Shown here piece by piece: positions 30,009-38,729 of a stretch of DNA of 64,000 bases. The notes under the pieces were generated by a model, which had not been told where the DNA came from, searched no databases, and saw only the letters and a list, made by a program, of their open reading frames with translations. The translations under genes and the position numbers were made by a program. Within the stretch, counting starts at the first letter, position 1, and every line of letters begins with the position of its first letter. Source of the stretch: Chitinophagaceae bacterium (lineage in GTDB: Bacteria > Bacteroidota > Bacteroidia > Chitinophagales > Chitinophagaceae); contig JADKAM010000003.1 of NCBI GenBank assembly GCA_016715365.1, forward strand, positions 434,001 through 498,000, read 5' to 3'.

Positions 30009-31121
30009 ATGCGGTACATAATTATGATAGCTACGGCTTGTTTGTTATTTGCATCCTGCAGCAGCAAAAAAGAAATGCCTGCAGAGCCAAAAACTGAGTT
30101 AGTATCGGTACTGGAAAAAGACGAAATAGAATTAAGTGAACTGCAGATACAGTTGGGTAATGTGCGTACAGACACGATCCGCAATGGAACAATTGGGGAC
30201 CAGTTGGTATTGACTGCTACATTAAATTTTGACCAGATGAAATCGGCTTCTGTCAGTTCAAGGGTGATGGGAAGAGTCGAAAAATTATATTTTAAGAACC
30301 TGGGCGATTATGTAAAAAATGGTTCCCCGCTTTATGAGTTGTATAGCGAGGAATTAAATAATGCTAAACAGGAGTACCTGCTTGCCCTGGATAAAAGGAA
30401 GGTATTTGCAGATGAAACAGTAATAGACTTTGATCAGCTTTTGCAAGGCGCTAAAAATAAATTGTTATTATGGGGCATGTCTGATGCCCAGGTGCTTGAA
30501 CTGGCTAAAAGTAAAAAAGCTACTCCCACCACTACTTTTTACAGCACTTCATCCGGTTACATTACCACCCTGGATATCCGGGAAGGCGACTATGTAATGG
30601 AGGGTGGCACTATCGTAAAACTGGCCGATCTGTCAAGTCTTTGGGCTGAGGCGCAGGTATATACTTCGCAATTGGCGCAATTAGACAGGAATAGTGCAGC
30701 AGTTGTGGTGCTTCCGGATTTTGATGGTAAAGAGATTACAGGAAGGATTGAATTTGTAAACCCTGAGATCAATCCCGATACCAGGATAAATCTTATCCGT
30801 GTCTCCATTCCCAATCCGGGCAACCAGTTAAAACCCGGTATGCCAGCCTATGTATTGCTGAAAAGTCCGCTGCGCAAAACATTAACGCTTCCTGTTGATG
30901 CAGTCATCCGTGATGGAAAGGGCGCAACAGTATGGATACAGACAGCAAACAAAACATTTAAAAGTGTAATGGTGCAAACCGGGTTGGAAACAGACGACAG
31001 GATTGAAATTAAATCAGGATTAAAAAACGGCGATGTGGTGGTTATAACTGGCGCTTATTTGTTGAACAGCGAATACATTTTCAAGAAAGGTGCAGATCCC
31101 ATGGCGGGAATGAAGATGTAG
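30009..31121 (+). CDS. Second CusB-like RND periplasmic adaptor
   Basis: Protein of 370 aa from the ATG at 30009; a lipoprotein signal follows (LLFASCSSK). Adaptor features are SVSSRVMGRVEKLYFKNLGDYVKNGSPLYELYSEEL, TTFYSTSSGYITTLDIREGDYVMEGGTIVKLADLSSLWAEAQVYTSQL and LKPGMPAYVLLKSP..LTLPVDAVI. It lacks the HMBD of the previous adaptor. Two adaptors in tandem with one pump suggest a heteromeric adaptor ring or a division of labour. It ends 40 bases before a P-type ATPase gene. Confidence 0.83.
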   Translation: MRYIIMIATACLLFASCSSKKEMPAEPKTELVSVLEKDEIELSELQIQLGNVRTDTIRNGTIGDQLVLTATLNFDQMKSASVSSRVMGRVEKLYFKNLGDYVKNGSPLYELYSEELNNAKQEYLLALDKRKVFADETVIDFDQLLQGAKNKLLLWGMSDAQVLELAKSKKATPTTTFYSTSSGYITTLDIREGDYVMEGGTIVKLADLSSLWAEAQVYTSQLAQLDRNSAAVVVLPDFDGKEITGRIEFVNPEINPDTRINLIRVSIPNPGNQLKPGMPAYVLLKSPLRKTLTLPVDAVIRDGKGATVWIQTANKTFKSVMVQTGLETDDRIEIKSGLKNGDVVVITGAYLLNSEYIFKKGADPMAGMKM

Positions 31122-31160
31122 GTAGTATAGGTTAAAGCACGATTTACAAAATGATCGCAA

Positions 31161-33878
31161 ATGGAATTTTACAAACAACCTATTGATGCAGTCATTAAAC
31201 TATTCAACAGCAATGCTGAACATGGTATTGATGAAAATACAATTCAATCAGTAAGGAGAAAGTTTGGTAACAATGTGCTTAAAGCAACCAATTCAAGAAG
31301 TTTTTTCAAAATCCTTTTAGGGCAATTTACAAGTCCACTCGTTATCATATTGATTGTTGCATCATTGGTATCGTATTATTTAGGTCAGCCCCGTGATGGT
31401 TCCATACTTTTAGTCATTGTAATTATGAATGCGCTGATCGGGTTTTACCAGGAATGGAAATCAGAAAATATTCTTGCTTCACTTAAAAACCTGGTTGTTG
31501 ATAAATGCACCGTTACCAGGAATGGTAACACAATTGAAATTTTAGCTGAAGACCTGGTGCCCGGAGATATCGTAAAATTATACGAAGGCAATGGCGTTCC
31601 GGCCGATATCCTGTTGATTCACTCAAATGGTTTTTCAGCAAATGAATTTATTCTAACAGGAGAATCATTACCCTCAGACAAAGATCATTTATTCGCTTCT
31701 GATAAATCCTTGCCTCTTGCTGAAATAAAAAATTGTATTTACATGGGTACAACTGTTGCAAGGGGTGAAGCAACAGGTATTGTTTATGCAACCGGAATTA
31801 AAACAGCAATTGGAAAAATAAGCTCATCATCGCAGAAAATTAAATCTACCGATGCCCCGGTGCAAACGGAGATTGCCGATGTTGCAAAAAAACTAACCTA
31901 TGCTACGTTAATAATTGGTGCCTGTCTTTTTGGAACCCGGATGTTGCTGAATGATTCAATTGCTGTAGCTATTGTTTTTGCTGTTAGCGTTGCAGCGGCA
32001 ATGGTGCCGGAAGGATTACCTGCCCAGATTTCTATGGCACTTGCACTGGCAGTTGGCAGATTGGCAAAAAGAAAAGCAATTGTAAAAAAGATTGCATCGG
32101 CCCAGACATTGGGGTCAGCTACAGTAATTGCTTCTGACAAAACCGGAACTATCACAAAAAACGAAATGACAATTACCGGTTGTTACTTTAATGGTAAATC
32201 ATTTTCGGTTTCCGGACTGGGATATGAACCTGATGGAAGTATTGCCGGTGAACAAGGTGAAATTTTGAAGAAAGATTCTTTAGGCGATCTCAAAATATTT
32301 TTTCTTTCTGGCCTGCTTTCATCCACAGGAAAAGTAAGTCCTCCCGATAAATATCATCCTTCCTGGCATGCTATCGGCGACCCTACCGAAGCTTCATTTG
32401 CCACACTGGCAATGAAAGCCGGATTTACATTGGAAGAAATTGAAAGGGATTATCCCCCTGTAAAATCATTCGGATTCGATTCATTTCGTAAAAGAGCGGC
32501 AATCATTCGAACACATCAACAAAAAGTCATTTCTTCTGTAAAGGGTTCTATTGAAACAATACTTGATGCTTCAACAAAAATAATTGTTGATGGAAAAGTA
32601 AATGACCTGACAGATATACAAAAGCATCAAATTCTGTCAATGGCAGCTGCATATTCGGAAAACGCACTTCGGGTTATAGCCATTGCATACAAAGACCTGG
32701 AAAGTAAAAATGATTATATAATAGAAGATGCGGAACAGGATTTAACCTTTGCCGGATTCGTTACCATGTTCGACCCACCCAATGAAGAAGTAAAAGCAGC
32801 TATTGAATCTGTTTTCAAAGCACACATAAAAGTGTTTATGATAACAGGCGACAATGAAGTAACCGCAAAAGCAATTTCTAAAAATATTGGATTAATGAAT
32901 ACCGGTAATGAGTTCCCGGTTGTGATAAATGGAACAGCTTTGCAAACAATGAGTGATGAACAAATGAAAACTGTTTTTCAAAACAGGGCCGTAATATTTT
33001 CAAGAGTATCGCCCGATGACAAATTCCGCATTGTGGATTTACTGATGAAGCTGGGAGAAATTGTTGCAGTAACCGGTGATGGTGTAAATGATACATTGAG
33101 TTTAAAGAGAGCCGATATTGGAATTGCAATGGGAAAGAATGGTTCAAAAGTGGCACAGGAAGCTGCTAATATGATTTTGCTGGATGATAATTTTTCTACC
33201 ATTGTTGTTGCAGTAAAGGAAGGGAGAACCATTTTCAGGAACCTGGAAAAGACGATCAAAACAAATCTTTCATCCAACATTGCAGAACTTACCTGCGTGT
33301 TATTTGGGTTTGCCGGGGCTTTCTTAGGTATAGCAACACCCATATTAGCGGTACAGATCTTATTGATAGATATGGTTGGCGAAATGTTTCCGTTAATCAT
33401 GTTGACCTATGACCCTCCTGAAAAAACAATAATGGAAGAACCTCCCCGTAATCCTAAGGATAAAATATTAACCAAAGACACGATGAAAGGGATAATTTTT
33501 AATGGCACGGTTATGGGGCTTGCTTCATACGGTGCTTTCCTGTTATCGTATTTTCACAATCACCATCTTTCTAACCATTATGAAAAAGCAATTACGATAA
33601 CTTTTATTTCAATCATTTTTAGTCAATATGCCAACCTGCTTTCAAGGCGAACTTATGGGCCTGCTTTAGGAAAATACCTGTTTTCCAACAGAAACCTGCT
33701 CTTGGCATTTTTAGTTTCTATTTCCTGCATTCTTCTTATTGTTTATGTGCCGGCATTCAATCTTTATTTTCATACTTCACCTTTAATGCTTGTTGATTGG
33801 CTTTTGCCTGTTGCAGCAGGTGTCGTTTGCCTTTCAATATATGAGTTTAGAAAAAAGATAAAAGCAAAAATTAAATAA
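31161..33878 (+). CDS. P2-type cation-transporting ATPase
   Basis: A 905-aa pump. Motifs: TGESLP (actuator), PEGLPAQIS in helix 4, SDKTGTITKNEM with the phosphorylated Asp, and the hinge TGDGVNDTLSLKRADIGIAMG. There is no N-terminal HMA domain and no CPx motif, so it belongs to the calcium/sodium-pump class (P2) rather than to the heavy-metal P1B class. The hinge normally reads GDGVNDAPALK; here T-L-S replaces A-P-A. Helix 6, usually N-x3-D, reads LLIDMVGEMF. The substrate is therefore unclear. Its place among metal genes suggests a divalent cation. Confidence 0.8.
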   Translation: MEFYKQPIDAVIKLFNSNAEHGIDENTIQSVRRKFGNNVLKATNSRSFFKILLGQFTSPLVIILIVASLVSYYLGQPRDGSILLVIVIMNALIGFYQEWKSENILASLKNLVVDKCTVTRNGNTIEILAEDLVPGDIVKLYEGNGVPADILLIHSNGFSANEFILTGESLPSDKDHLFASDKSLPLAEIKNCIYMGTTVARGEATGIVYATGIKTAIGKISSSSQKIKSTDAPVQTEIADVAKKLTYATLIIGACLFGTRMLLNDSIAVAIVFAVSVAAAMVPEGLPAQISMALALAVGRLAKRKAIVKKIASAQTLGSATVIASDKTGTITKNEMTITGCYFNGKSFSVSGLGYEPDGSIAGEQGEILKKDSLGDLKIFFLSGLLSSTGKVSPPDKYHPSWHAIGDPTEASFATLAMKAGFTLEEIERDYPPVKSFGFDSFRKRAAIIRTHQQKVISSVKGSIETILDASTKIIVDGKVNDLTDIQKHQILSMAAAYSENALRVIAIAYKDLESKNDYIIEDAEQDLTFAGFVTMFDPPNEEVKAAIESVFKAHIKVFMITGDNEVTAKAISKNIGLMNTGNEFPVVINGTALQTMSDEQMKTVFQNRAVIFSRVSPDDKFRIVDLLMKLGEIVAVTGDGVNDTLSLKRADIGIAMGKNGSKVAQEAANMILLDDNFSTIVVAVKEGRTIFRNLEKTIKTNLSSNIAELTCVLFGFAGAFLGIATPILAVQILLIDMVGEMFPLIMLTYDPPEKTIMEEPPRNPKDKILTKDTMKGIIFNGTVMGLASYGAFLLSYFHNHHLSNHYEKAITITFISIIFSQYANLLSRRTYGPALGKYLFSNRNLLLAFLVSISCILLIVYVPAFNLYFHTSPLMLVDWLLPVAAGVVCLSIYEFRKKIKAKIK

Positions 33879-34108
33879 TTATGCTGCATTACCACAAATT
33901 ACCCGCCTTTTCTATTTATACAGTACTTGGTGAAGGCAATGGGCCAATCCGATGGCAGTACTTTTTACTAAATCCTTTTCAATGTGTGAATGATGTAATT
34001 TATTTAATTAATTGTGTATCATAAACTATAACTAAGAGAGCTACCTTATACTTGTGAAAAGTATTTCACACTAAACAAAATCTGATGAATAATTTAAAAA
34101 TCAAAATC

Positions 34109-34564
34109 ATGAAATCATTACAAAAACTCACCATGCTGATTGCTTTAATTACATTTTTTGCATCCTGCCAATCCGGTACAGATGTAAATCAAACACTTTC
34201 AAAAACGGAAACAAGAATGGAAATGATGAACAAAATTGCTGATGATAGCAGTATGTCGAAAGAAATGATGACAGCAATGATGAACAGCAAAAACAGTAAA
34301 ATGATGATGATGGAAGATGGAAAGATGCCAATGATGATGATGGAAAATCATGAGGCGATGATGAAAATGATGAAAGACAATCCTGGTATGATGCATACTA
34401 TGATGATGAATATGATGGAAGCCTGTAAGACTGATACCGCCATAATGTCGGGCATGTGTAAAAAAATGATGGAGAACCCTCAAATGATGGATATGATGCA
34501 GAAGATGAAGGGAACAAAAATGGATATGAAGCCGGGAGAAATGGATAATAAAATGAAACATTAA
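34109..34564 (+). CDS. Methionine-rich lipoprotein
   Basis: Protein of 151 aa from the ATG at 34109, which places a lipoprotein signal (LIALITFFASC) at the N-terminus. The mature part is crowded with methionine: MMNSKNSKMMMMEDGKMPMM, MMKMMKDNPGMMHTMMMNMM, and MMENPQMMDMMQKM. Methionine clusters bind Cu(I) and Ag(I), so a periplasmic copper buffer is likely. Two lone cysteines (ACK, MCK) add possible ligands. It is 230 bases after the P2 ATPase and begins a run of small metal proteins. Confidence 0.7.
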   Translation: MKSLQKLTMLIALITFFASCQSGTDVNQTLSKTETRMEMMNKIADDSSMSKEMMTAMMNSKNSKMMMMEDGKMPMMMMENHEAMMKMMKDNPGMMHTMMMNMMEACKTDTAIMSGMCKKMMENPQMMDMMQKMKGTKMDMKPGEMDNKMKH

Positions 34565-34590
34565 TTATAAAAACCTTAAAAGCTAAAACG

Positions 34591-34707
34591 ATGATGGACA
34601 ATCACGGAAGTTACTATTACTGGGGAATGCATATGGGTTGGTGGGGTTTAATACTTTTAGTACTTATTGCAGTAGGTTGGATTGGCTGGTCCCGAAAAAG
34701 AAAATAA
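34591..34707 (+). CDS. 38-aa membrane microprotein
   Basis: MMDNHGSYYYWGMHMGWWGLILLVLIAVGWIGWSRKRK. One membrane helix with a Met/His/Trp-rich outer end and a positive cytoplasmic tail. It starts 26 bases after the Met-rich lipoprotein gene. Small His/Met-rich membrane peptides of this kind are common in Bacteroidota copper islands. The role is unknown. Confidence 0.5.
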   Translation: MMDNHGSYYYWGMHMGWWGLILLVLIAVGWIGWSRKRK

Positions 34708-34867
34708 AATGATAAAAATCCTTTGCAATGCAGACTTAAGTCATCGTTGTTCTATTCCAGCTGGAATATATTTGGAGTGTAAAAATCCGGCGAATGGAAC
34801 GAGGAGCCAAAAAATTAAGGGAACAGGTTTTGCAAATGGGTTTAATTCAAAAATAAAAAACTAACCA

Positions 34868-35095
34868 ATGAACAAACATACACTTTGGATGATTATCGGC
34901 TGCACAATCCCCCTGTTGCTGATTTTCCTGCTGCCATTATTTGGTATTACCGGAAACTACACATTTTTAATTTTTATAGTTGCCATGTTCGCCTGTCATT
35001 TATTAATGCCGCATCATGGGGCACATAAACATGATAGTCATAATGAACATGCTGAAACCACTAAAACAGATAATCATGAATCACATCAGCATTAG
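34868..35095 (+). CDS. DUF2933-like small membrane protein with His-rich tail
   Basis: A 75-aa protein with two membrane helices (LWMIIGCTIPLLLIFLLPLFGI, YTFLIFIVAMFACHLLMPHH) and a His-rich tail (HHGAHKHDSHNEHAETTKTDNHESHQH). The two-helix GCTIPLLLIFLLP start fits DUF2933, found with copper and silver genes. The tail could bind metal. The next gene begins inside its last codons in another frame. Confidence 0.65.
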   Translation: MNKHTLWMIIGCTIPLLLIFLLPLFGITGNYTFLIFIVAMFACHLLMPHHGAHKHDSHNEHAETTKTDNHESHQH

Positions 35096-35366
35096 AAAAT
35101 TAGGATTGGCATTTGGTATAACGGGTGCGTTGCTGTATTTCGGATGTGCAGCAGTTATGCTCATATTAGGGCATGATAGTACAGTAAAATTTTTCAATAC
35201 GTTGCTTCATGGTCTAGATGTTTCTTCTATAATCAGGATGGATATACCACTTGTTGAAGTGTTAACAGGGCTGGTACAAACATTTATTCTTTGTTGGCTG
35301 ATTGGGGCCTGCATCGCAGGTATTTACAATATTTCATTCAATAAAAAACATAACGTAATTCAGTAA
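35076..35366 (+). CDS. DUF5676 family membrane protein
   Basis: The ATG at 35076 gives a 96-aa protein, MNHISIRKLGLAFGITGALLYFGCAAVMLILGHDSTVKFFNTLLHGLDVSSIIRMDIPLVEVLTGLVQTFILCWLIGACIAGIYN. It matches DUF5676: two membrane helices and the central FFNxLLHGLDVxxIIRM motif. An earlier in-frame start would overlap the previous gene by more than 70 bases. It usually sits beside DUF2933 and Cu-export genes, as here. Confidence 0.75.
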   Translation: MNHISIRKLGLAFGITGALLYFGCAAVMLILGHDSTVKFFNTLLHGLDVSSIIRMDIPLVEVLTGLVQTFILCWLIGACIAGIYNISFNKKHNVIQ

Positions 35367-35384
35367 ATATTTAAAATAAGCAAA

Positions 35385-35603
35385 ATGAAAAAAAACTATG
35401 AAATACAGGGAATGAGTTGTGGGGGCTGTGTAAACAGCGTAAAGAATGCCTTACACAAATTTCCTGGTGTTGAAGATGCTGAGGTTCATTTGCACCCGCA
35501 AACTGCGGTCCTTACCATGAGCAAATCCATAGATGTGGATGAATTGCAGACCCAACTTAGCAAAGTGGGGCATTATACAATTAAAGAAGTTGTTTTAAAA
35601 TAG
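35385..35603 (+). CDS. CopZ-like HMA copper chaperone
   Basis: A 72-aa single heavy-metal-associated domain: MKKNYEIQGMSCGGCVNSVKNALHKFPGVEDAEVHLHPQTAVLTMSK...GHYTIKEVV. GMSCGGC binds one soft metal ion. There is no signal peptide, so it is cytoplasmic and could load the P-type ATPases or the regulator. It lies 18 bases after the DUF5676 gene. Confidence 0.85.
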   Translation: MKKNYEIQGMSCGGCVNSVKNALHKFPGVEDAEVHLHPQTAVLTMSKSIDVDELQTQLSKVGHYTIKEVVLK

Positions 35604-35648
35604 TCAACAACTTGGAACTGGTAAAACAAAAAATTACAGCACTAAACA

Positions 35649-36908
35649 TTGTGTTTAAAATTGAGTGAAGGAAAAAAATACGGCAAGGGAAAAATAATAC
35701 TTCTTTGCGGAGTATTCCTGGTAATGACCGGGTTGGGGATGACACTTCCTGTGCTACCATTCTATATTGAAAAACTTTTATCAGCTGAAGGGGTTTCTTA
35801 CAAAACCGTTTCGCTTCATGTAGGCTTAATAACAGCCGCTTTTCCGCTTACACAATTTTTTTTCTCATCTTACCTTGGTTCTTTGTCAGACAGAGTAGGC
35901 AGAAGGCCGCTCATTTTAGGAGGCATCGTCGGGTTTTCAGTTTCAACTTTTATTTTTTCATTAGGCGGAAGCATTGTGCTGCTTTACATCTCTCGTTTAA
36001 TGGCAGGAATTTTTGCCGCAGCATTTGTAACTGCATCAGGTGCCTGCATTGCTGATAAAACTCCTGAAAAAAATAGAGGAAAGAATTTAGCATTACTCAG
36101 CGGCGTAGCTGGACTGGGTGCAGTATTAGGTCCTTTGTTGGGGAATTTATTTTCAAAGGTTAGTACGCAGGTTAATCTTTTTTTTGGACAGCTGACCCTT
36201 GATAAATTTTCAGCACCCTTTGTTATTTCTTCGGGGCTAACACTGCTGGTCTTTATCCTATACTTTATTTTATTGCCGGAATCAATCAATGTTTCTGATA
36301 AAAAAATAACACAAACTGCAGAGAGCGTAAAAGTGCCCCTGCTTCCACCATGGAGTTTATTAAGCAAAACATTTATTGTGTTGCTCACCTTGTCTTTTAT
36401 CAGTCAGCTTGCATTATCCATGTTTGAAGGAACATTTGCGCTGCATTCCCAACGCCTTTTTTCATTCGGGCCACAGCAAATGAGCCTGGTTTTTATTATT
36501 TGCGGTTCGCTGATGGGTTTGCTGCAATTAGGGCCCGTTGCATGGTTAATTGAAAAGAAAGGTGAAAAAGCCCTGTTACCTTTTGGCTTTCTATTCCTGG
36601 GCATTGGCATATTCATGCTCACTACTTCAAAGCAAATGGAATGGATATTAATTTATGTTTCTTTTATTTCAATCGGAATGGCTATACTTACGCCGAGCCT
36701 GGCTTCACTTATTACAAAAGATTCAGAAAAAGAGTATGGAGCATCACTGGGCATCTTTAGTGCTGTTAATAGTTTGGGGCAGGTAGCTGGTGTGGTCATC
36801 GGAGGAGTTATTATGATATGGTCTGATCATCTTGCTTATTGGATTGTTGCGTTTATTTTAATAGTCGTTGCCTGGTTGGTATTTACTAAAAAAAAAATTG
36901 TTCATTAA
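35649..36908 (+). CDS. MFS transporter (TetA/drug-exporter-like)
   Basis: A 419-aa protein with twelve predicted helices. The loop 2-3 signature reads SYLGSLSDRVGRRPLILGG, and helix 5 has GVAGLGAVLGPLLGN, typical of antiporter-type exporters. The start is uncertain: a TTG at 35649 gives MCLKLSEGKKYGKGKIILLCGVFLV. The gene stands among metal proteins and may export a metal complex or a drug; the sequence does not tell. Confidence 0.75.
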   Translation: MCLKLSEGKKYGKGKIILLCGVFLVMTGLGMTLPVLPFYIEKLLSAEGVSYKTVSLHVGLITAAFPLTQFFFSSYLGSLSDRVGRRPLILGGIVGFSVSTFIFSLGGSIVLLYISRLMAGIFAAAFVTASGACIADKTPEKNRGKNLALLSGVAGLGAVLGPLLGNLFSKVSTQVNLFFGQLTLDKFSAPFVISSGLTLLVFILYFILLPESINVSDKKITQTAESVKVPLLPPWSLLSKTFIVLLTLSFISQLALSMFEGTFALHSQRLFSFGPQQMSLVFIICGSLMGLLQLGPVAWLIEKKGEKALLPFGFLFLGIGIFMLTTSKQMEWILIYVSFISIGMAILTPSLASLITKDSEKEYGASLGIFSAVNSLGQVAGVVIGGVIMIWSDHLAYWIVAFILIVVAWLVFTKKKIVH

Positions 36909-36994
36909 TAATTCTTAAACCCTGTAAAGTAATTGACAAAGCGAAAAAAATTGTAGCAACATAAAATCTTTTCACAAATAAAACAGAAAATAAA

Positions 36995-37153
36995 ATGCAA
37001 AAAACAGAAACATTTCACCAAGAAATGACAGCAACAAAAAATCAAAACATGGATGCAACGAAAACCTACACCTGTTCAATGCATCCTGAAGTGATTTCAG
37101 ATAAGCCGGGCAAATGTCCAAAGTGCGGGATGGAATTAATAGAGAAAAAATAA
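36995..37153 (+). CDS. 52-aa single HMBD metal-binding protein
   Basis: MQKTETFHQEMTATKNQNMDATKTYTCSMHPEVISDKPGKCPKCGMELIEKK. One heavy-metal-binding repeat of the kind in the neighbouring proteins, without a signal peptide or membrane helix, so probably cytoplasmic. Its stop lies 17 bases before the ATPase gene that follows. CSMHP replaces the usual CPMHP. Confidence 0.65.
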   Translation: MQKTETFHQEMTATKNQNMDATKTYTCSMHPEVISDKPGKCPKCGMELIEKK

Positions 37154-37170
37154 CTATTAATTCAAAAGAA

Positions 37171-37779
37171 ATGGAAGCAATAATAAATAACATCAGCAAT
37201 AATCCAAGAAAGCTGAAAAACTGGTATGTCATCACCGGTGGGCCAAGCTCAGGAAAAACTACTACGGTTAACTTGCTTAAAGAAAGAGGATACATAACAA
37301 CCTTTGAACATGCCCGGCATTATCTTGATACACAACGCCTGAAAGGAAGGACTATAGAGGATGTAAGAAAACAACAGCAGGAATTTCAATTGGGCATTTT
37401 AGATATGCAGATTGAGCAGGAGAATCAAATCTTCCCGGAAGTTCAAGTCTTTCTTGACCGTGCAATTCCTGATGCACTTGCTTACTACCGTTTTTTGAAT
37501 CTTCCGGAAGATAAAAATTTAACAGAAGCATTACGGTCTGTTTCCTACAAAAATGTATTCATTCTCGATTGCTTGCTATTGGTGAAAGATTATGCCAGGA
37601 CAGAAGATGTGTTGGCACAGAAAAAAATACATGCTTTGCTTATTGAGGTTTACGAATCCTTAGGATTTCCAATCATTCAGGTTCCTGTGCTTCCGCCCGA
37701 AGAACGGGTGGATTTTATTTTAAAAATCTTTAATTATGAAAACCAAAACGAAAAGCATCTTAATCAATTCAACATCTGA
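37171..37779 (+). CDS. P-loop NTPase (AAA_28-like)
   Basis: Protein of 202 aa from the ATG at 37171, MEAIINNISNNPRKLKNWYVITGGPSSGKTTTVNLLKERGY. The Walker A motif is GGPSSGKTT; FEHARHYLD, FLDRAIPDALAYYRFL and the terminal PVLPPEERVDFIL fit the AAA_28 NTPase/kinase-like family. The substrate is unknown. It overlaps the next gene by 44 bases. Confidence 0.75.
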   Translation: MEAIINNISNNPRKLKNWYVITGGPSSGKTTTVNLLKERGYITTFEHARHYLDTQRLKGRTIEDVRKQQQEFQLGILDMQIEQENQIFPEVQVFLDRAIPDALAYYRFLNLPEDKNLTEALRSVSYKNVFILDCLLLVKDYARTEDVLAQKKIHALLIEVYESLGFPIIQVPVLPPEERVDFILKIFNYENQNEKHLNQFNI

Positions 37780-38227
37780 CAAAGTATTTTCCCAGATGGA
37801 TGATTTTTCTAAAACCGGGATGCACATGACTGAAAGTTCAATGATGATGATGGGAAGTAAATTGAAGTTGGAACAGCTTTCAGCGAACCCAACCGGTGTT
37901 GGTGCAAGTTATCGTTGGCATGGAAAGATGGTAGGTATGACAATGGATTTTAGTGAAGCAGTTACAAAATGGCACCCACCAAAACTCAAAGAATGGGAAA
38001 CTGTTGGTGAAGCAAAAATCATTATCATGTCATGGTATCGGATGTGGTTTGAAATAATGCCTGCTGAAAATGGAACTATTGCAAGACTTTCAATCAGTTA
38101 CACGTCGCCAAAACAGTGGTATTATAAAATCCTTTCCTTTCTTTTTGTCAAATGGTATTGCAACTGGTGTTTAAATAATATGCTTAATGATACAAAAAAG
38201 AATCTTGAAAAGGAATTCACTCAGTAA
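37736..38227 (+). CDS. SRPBCC-family protein
   Basis: A 163-aa protein with the START/Bet v1-like pattern KSILINSTSDKVFSQMDDFSK...PTGVGASYRWHGKMVGMTMDFSEAVTKWHPPKLKEWETVGEAKIIIMSWYRMWFEI. Such proteins bind hydrophobic ligands. The YYKILSFLFVKWYCNWCLNNML helix is the usual C-terminal lid. It begins inside the 3' end of the NTPase gene and ends at the base before the next gene. Confidence 0.7.
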   Translation: MKTKTKSILINSTSDKVFSQMDDFSKTGMHMTESSMMMMGSKLKLEQLSANPTGVGASYRWHGKMVGMTMDFSEAVTKWHPPKLKEWETVGEAKIIIMSWYRMWFEIMPAENGTIARLSISYTSPKQWYYKILSFLFVKWYCNWCLNNMLNDTKKNLEKEFTQ

Positions 38228-38431
38228 ATGATAAAACTTAAACCATATTCTGTATCAATGCTTTCAATAGCAGGATTACTACTTGTTGCAATGGGTGTTT
38301 ATTTTGTATTGTTACGCCCCCCTTTATTACCGGAAAATTTACGCTACATGCAAACAACTTTACCAGTCATGCATGATTCTACACCAGGTTTAGCATACTT
38401 ATATGCATATTCAGCAATTTTGTTAAAATAA
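38228..38431 (+). CDS. Short membrane protein, probably truncated
   Basis: A 67-aa protein that starts directly after the SRPBCC stop: MIKLKPYSVSMLSIAGLLLVAMGVYFVLLRPPLLPENLRYMQTTLPVMHDSTPGLAYLYAYSAILLK. One membrane helix and an RPPLLPENLRYM segment look like the N-terminus of a larger four-helix membrane protein. The frame ends abruptly and no downstream continuation is visible. A truncation or frameshift near 38400 is likely. Confidence 0.45.
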   Translation: MIKLKPYSVSMLSIAGLLLVAMGVYFVLLRPPLLPENLRYMQTTLPVMHDSTPGLAYLYAYSAILLK

Positions 38432-38729
38432 TGCTGCTGATTGGCTTCAAAATTGAAGGTTAAGCTTATTCCGCCTTTTAATTTGACACACTATAGATTT
38501 CATTAAAATATGGAAAATAGTGGTAAACAACAAACAATTGAAATTATACAAAAAATTATGATTCCTGATTTAAAAAGCAAGTTTAAAACTTAACAGTTAA
38601 TCTGTAAGTAGAGCTGAAGAGTTCTTTACTCTATACAGGGAAGTCAAAATATTGGATAGTGTAACAAAAGTCACATTCCGTAAAGTGAATTTTGACTACT
38701 ATTACTTTTCAAAATCTAAATGTCACTTT
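38432..38729. other. Intergenic stretch before the multicopper oxidase gene
   Basis: About 300 bases without a convincing gene. A 27-codon frame at 38510-38593 (MENSGKQQTIEIIQKIMIPDLKSKFKT) could be a microprotein or a remnant. No terminator or consensus promoter is evident. Confidence 0.35.

Noticed and set aside
34199..34561. 120-codon His-rich minus-strand frame
   Set aside because: It is the antisense of the Met-rich gene: CAT is the complement of ATG, so Met runs become His runs.
34709..34864. 51-codon frame MIKILCNADLSHRC... between the 38-aa and DUF2933-like genes
   Set aside because: It has no recognisable domain or signal; an SHOCT-like protein was expected here, but no frame gives one.
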